Shown one piece after another: positions 15,635-18,372 of a DNA stretch of 18,372 bases. Within the stretch, counting starts at the first letter, position 1. Each line of letters starts with the position of its first letter. Source of the DNA: an uncultured Clostridium sp. (GTDB lineage Bacteria > Bacillota > Clostridia > TANB77 > CAG-508); contig CANEFU010000005.1 of the NCBI GenBank assembly GCA_947426875.1, forward strand, positions 1 through 18,372, read 5' to 3'. The translations under genes were made by a program, and so were the position numbers. The notes below the pieces were generated by a model. That model was not told the DNA's origin. It worked only from the letters and a program-made list of their open reading frames with translations, and did not search any database.

Positions 15635-16217
15635 GATAATCGTAATCATGATAAGTATTTTTGTAATCATAGCTTCCATATTCACAGCAATCGTTATATT
15701 TCAACCTAATCAAGAGGAAGGAAAACAACAAATAGAAACAGAAATAGCAGAAGAAGAAATACTAGACGATTGCACAGATGAGTATGAAGAAATGGAATAT
15801 GAAAATACGATAAAAGCTAATACACAAGAAGAAAAAACGTCACCTAATTGCTCGTTAACGACAAAAACATATTATAAAAAATGTGGTCATATCAAAAATG
15901 AATATGCTAATTTACCTCAAAATCTAGTTAATTTAACACAAAAAGAAATACAGGAGAAATATCAAGATTATAAAATAGAAAGTTTTGCTAGTAATGAAGT
16001 GATTTTATACCAAGAAAAAGAGGGAGAATGTGGAGAACATTATATGGTGAAAGATAAAGACGGAATGCTTACCATTTATCAAATTTTGGAAGATGGCAGT
16101 CAAAAAGAGATAGAAACGACAGGCGTTTCTACGGAATATTTACCAGAAACCGATAAAATCAATATGAAAGATGGTATGCAAGTAAATGGAAAACAAGACT
16201 TAAATCATTTGATATAA
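15627..16217 (+). CDS. Membrane-anchored protein with a BofC C-terminal-like domain
   Basis: A 196-aa protein with one N-terminal membrane segment (about residues 4-25), an acidic linker (30-70) and a folded C-terminal part. YYKKCGHIKNEYANLP, LTQKEIQEKYQDYKIESF, EVILYQEKEGECGEHYMVKDKDGMLTIYQI and TTGVSTEYLPETD then KDGMQVNGKQDLNHLI follow the order of BofC-type C-terminal domains. In Bacillus, BofC restrains the SpoIVB protease in the forespore-to-mother-cell sigma-K checkpoint. Cys86/His88 and Cys135/His138 form two CxH or CxxH pairs that could bind metal or form a disulfide. AAAGGAGAG gives the ribosome site. It overlaps comEC by 8 bases and seems to be expressed from the upstream sigma-A promoter. 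The domain call is by eye. Confidence 0.6.
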   Translation: MNKIIVIMISIFVIIASIFTAIVIFQPNQEEGKQQIETEIAEEEILDDCTDEYEEMEYENTIKANTQEEKTSPNCSLTTKTYYKKCGHIKNEYANLPQNLVNLTQKEIQEKYQDYKIESFASNEVILYQEKEGECGEHYMVKDKDGMLTIYQILEDGSQKEIETTGVSTEYLPETDKINMKDGMQVNGKQDLNHLI

Positions 16218-16250
16218 GATTGTGAGTGAATTTAGAGCATAAGGAATAAG

Positions 16251-16287
16251 AGTTTCTATATCTAAGTGAGATATAGAAGCTTTTTTT
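16251..16287 (+). terminator. Terminator after the BofC-domain gene
   Basis: Stem TTCTATATCT (16254-16263) pairs with AGATATAGAA (16269-16278). Weaker pairs extend it, and seven T's follow. Confidence 0.9.
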
Positions 16288-16319
16288 GCTGTATAGAAAA
16301 ATTAATTTTTTTCAAACTA

Positions 16320-16348
16320 TTGAATAATTTAGTAATTAAATCTATAAT
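16320..16348 (+). promoter_or_regulatory. Sigma-A-type promoter of the flippase gene
   Basis: TTGAAT (16320-16325) and TATAAT (16343-16348) are 17 bases apart. A 7-base inverted repeat (CTATAAT at 16342-16348, ATTATAG at 16364-16370) surrounds the expected transcription start. The vegetative-type promoter weakens the idea of purely sporulation-specific expression. Confidence 0.65.
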
Positions 16349-16421
16349 GAATAAGTAAAATGAATTATAGGAAAGAAATATCCAATGAAATAAAAAAGAA
16401 AAGGAAGGAATGAGGGATAAA

Positions 16422-18057
16422 ATGGCAAAAGAAGAGGTGAAAGAGAGAGCACCCAAAAAAGAAACTTTTATGCAGGGAGTAATCACCTTAATTTTTTCAC
16501 AAGTATTAATCAAATTACTAGGTTTAATATATACTTTATATTTAACGAACAGAGAAGGATTTGGAGATAAAGGAAATGGGATTGTAGCAGCAGGTTATCA
16601 AATATATGCTATGTTATTGACGATATCTTCGATAGGTGTACCAAATGCAATATCAAAATTAGTATCAGAAAGAATTGCGGTTGGTGACCACAAGGGAGGA
16701 CATAGAATTTTTAAAATAGCTTTTGCAACATTTGCTATGATTGGATTAGTAGGAAGTTTATTGTTATTCTTTGGTGCTAATATGATTGCAAACTTATGGT
16801 TACAAATACCAGAAGCAGAAATGACATTAGTTGCTTTATCGCCTGCCATCTTTTTTGTAGCAATATCATCTGTTATGAGAGGATATTTTAATGCCAGACA
16901 GAACATTAAAGCAACGGCAAGGTCACAAAGTTTAGAACAGCTATTTAAAACAACACTTACGATTATATTAGTAGAAATGATTGCAATTATCTCAAATAGT
17001 TCAACAGAATGGATGGCAGGAGGAGCAACATTGGCAACAACACTTGCTACATTTTCAGGTTTTGGTTACTTATATTTATACTATAAAACAAGAAGAAGAG
17101 AAATCGCGACAGAAATAAAAGGAACGATAAATTATAAATATGAAAGAGTTATCACAATAATTAAAAGAATATTAATGGTATCCATACCAATTGCTTTAAC
17201 GGCGATTATGTCTTCTCTTAACAAGAACATTGATTCTTTTACAGTAGTAAGAAGTTTAAAAGAGTTTATGCCAGAAGATATGGCGATTTCCCAATATGGG
17301 ATTTTAGGTGGAAAAGTAGATATGCTAACGAGTTTGCCATTATCTATTAATGTAGCTTTTGCTACAGCCTTAGTACCTGCCATAGCAGCAGCTAAAGCAA
17401 GAAAGGATAAGAAAACGATTACGAAAAAAACATCCTTTTCCTTAATGATATCTATGCTAATAGGACTTCCTTGTACAATAGGAATGTGCCTATTTGCCGG
17501 ACCGATTTTAAATTTACTATTTCCAAACGCAAGCTCTGGAGAAGTGATATTACAAATTAGCTCGTTAACCATCTTGTTTACCATATTAGACCAGACTATA
17601 AATGGAGCATTGCAAGGGTATGGAAAGTTAATGATACCAGCTATCTCATTAGGATGTCGGAGTGATAGTTAAATTAATATTGAATTTAATTTTGGTACCA
17701 ATACCAGATATAGGAGTAAATGGAGCTGCATGGGCTTCAGTGGCATGCCATTTAGTAGCTTTTACCATTGCTATAACATCTTTAAGAAAAACCATAAAAT
17801 TAGATTTGACATTTTCAAAATTTGTGATAAAGCCAGTAATAGCAGTGGCTATTATGGGAATTTGTTCTTATTTTAGTTATTTAACATTATTAGGAATAAT
17901 TGCTCAGAAATTGGCAACAATAATAGCAATTATAATCGCTGTAATTATCTATGCACTAGCCATCATTGCATTAAAAGTATTTTCAGAAGAAGAAATTCAA
18001 ATGATGCCAGGAGGTAGTAAAATTGATAAAGTACTGAAAAAACTAAAAGTTTATTAA
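16422..18057 (+). CDS. spoVB: SpoVB/YabM-type lipid-linked oligosaccharide flippase, needs a +1 frameshift at 17658
   Basis: A polytopic MOP-superfamily flippase with about 14 membrane helices. Its relatives move lipid-linked cell-wall or spore-cortex precursors (SpoVB, YabM, YtgP/MurJ-like). GVITLIFSQVLIKLLGLIYTLYLTNREG and LLTISSIGVPNAISKLVSERIA are typical. The first frame gives 412 aa (16422-17657), then meets CGG and stops at 17670-17672. Dropping C17658 continues as GVIVKLILNLILVPIPDIGVNGAAWASVACHLVAF to 18057, giving 544 aa, normal for the family; without it the last helices are missing. GAGGG 6 bases upstream supports ATG 16422 over ATG 16410. The place just before HU matches the yabM/spoVB-mazG-HU neighbourhood of Clostridia, but mazG is absent. 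SpoVB and YtgP are not easily told apart by eye. Confidence 0.85.
17655..17661 (+). other. +1 frameshift site TGT-C-GGA in the flippase gene
   Basis: Zero-frame TGT CGG AGT GAT AGT ends at TAA. Dropping C17658 gives TGT GGA GTG ATA GTT AAA, joining two halves of one membrane transporter. It shares the TCGGA core with the yabG and yunB sites. Confidence 0.8.
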
Positions 18058-18112
18058 AAAAAGTAAAAAAAAGAAGGATTTTCAGTATTTTTGGCGAATT
18101 AAATTAATAGAG

Positions 18113-18146
18113 GTACATTATTGCACTTGTTCAAGCAATAAAGTAC
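18113..18146 (+). promoter_or_regulatory. Inverted repeat over the probable HU promoter
   Basis: GTACATTATTGC (18113-18124) pairs with GCAATAAAGTAC (18135-18146), with one mismatch and a 10-base gap. A weak promoter, TTGCAC (18121-18126) and TACATA (18144-18149), 17 bases apart, overlaps it. No T-run follows, so it reads as an operator or 5' RNA structure rather than a terminator. Confidence 0.5.
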
Positions 18147-18180
18147 ATAAACTATTTAAATCTTATAGGAGGTAATTTAA

Positions 18181-18372
18181 ATGAACAAAGCTGAATTAAT
18201 CGCAGCAATGGCTGCAAAAACAGGAGAAACAAAAAAAGCAGCTGAAGCATCAGTAAACGCTTTTGTAGAAGTTGTAACAGAAGCACTAAAAAAAGGAGAC
18301 AAAGTTCAATTAGTTGGATTTGGTTCTTTTGAAGTAAGAAAAAGAGCAGCTAGAAAAGGTAGAAACCCACAA
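18181..18372 (+). CDS. hup: HU-family DNA-binding protein (3' end outside window)
   Basis: The first 64 residues of a nucleoid-associated HU protein (full length about 90). MNKAELIAAMAAKTGETKKAAEASVNAFVEVVTEAL is the helical dimerisation part, and VQLVGFGSFEVRKRAARKGRNPQ begins the beta-arm region that wraps DNA. AGGAGGT at 18167-18173 gives a strong ribosome site. The sequence runs off the right edge without a stop. The 123 bases between the flippase and HU carry the inverted repeat and promoter-like boxes only. Confidence 0.96.
   Translation, partial: MNKAELIAAMAAKTGETKKAAEASVNAFVEVVTEALKKGDKVQLVGFGSFEVRKRAARKGRNPQ

Noticed and set aside
2590..17661. Reassignment of CGG to Trp or Gln as the explanation for the breaks
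   Set aside because: Changing the meaning of CGG leaves the zero-frame stops a few codons later in place; only a frame change restores the proteins.
2590..17661. Classic -1 slippery-sequence frameshifting or polymerase slippage
   Set aside because: There are no A or T heptamers at the three sites, and the needed change is +1.
2590..17661. Quadruplet decoding of CGGA as one residue
   Set aside because: It is possible in principle, but family consensus at the yabG site needs Gly (FAGACQSY), which fits skipping C and reading GGA better. Not excluded without peptide data.
1..18372. CRISPR arrays, tRNA or rRNA genes, insertion-sequence ends
   Set aside because: No regular spacer-repeat pattern, cloverleaf, rRNA core sequence or transposase was found on reading both strands.

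Overview
The window is a roughly 18 kb chromosomal stretch from a very AT-rich, low-GC Gram-positive bacterium, most likely an anaerobic spore-forming member of Clostridia. Pointers are AGA/ATA-rich codon use, strong AGGAGG-type ribosome binding sites, textbook sigma-A promoters, and a clear set of endospore genes (yabG, veg, a sipL-type DUF3794+LysM gene, yunB, a BofC-domain gene, a spoVB/yabM flippase).

Layout, left to right: (1) the 3' part of purH (3-1433, cut by the window edge), its terminator, and a small unknown gene (1578-1859). That gene is bracketed by two near-identical copies of a terminator plus TTGACA module. (2) A spore block: yabG, veg with a Pveg-like promoter, then sipL-yunB overlapping behind a sigma-E-like promoter. 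(3) An accessory run of small hydrolase-like genes (5804-10701): SGNH esterase, M24-like protein, HD protein, truncated ORF6N protein, Nudix, C45 acyltransferase-like, and C26 glutamine-amidotransferase-like hydrolase. It ends at a bidirectional terminator. (4) rplM-rpsI on the minus strand, with a leader hairpin and a perfect promoter. (5) A divergent operon: secreted SH3/NlpC-P60 hydrolase, comEC, BofC-domain protein. (6) A spoVB/yabM-type flippase, followed by an HU gene running off the window.

The outstanding observation concerns three genes whose reading frame is broken: yabG, yunB and spoVB/yabM. All three are broken in exactly the same way. Each has one extra C between a codon ending in T and a GGA glycine codon (GCT-C-GGA, ATT-C-GGA, TGT-C-GGA). 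In each case the zero-frame codon at the break is CGG, a stop follows within a few codons, and reading GGA in the +1 frame restores a full-length family member. By my manual reading of about 5,600 codons, in-frame CGG occurs only four times: at these three sites, and once in the odd small gene at 1578-1859. This looks much more like a shared +1 recoding signal (NNT CGG A, with CGG as a hungry or unassigned codon) than three random errors. The organisation resembles the yeast Ty1 site CUU-AGG-C, where a rare arginine codon stalls the ribosome and a glycine codon is then read in +1. All three genes belong to spore or envelope functions, and in yabG the shift falls just before the predicted catalytic cysteine, so it could gate spore-protein synthesis. 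Assembly error and true pseudogenes remain alternatives. A tRNA inventory, raw reads and a genome-wide scan for NNTCGGA would decide.
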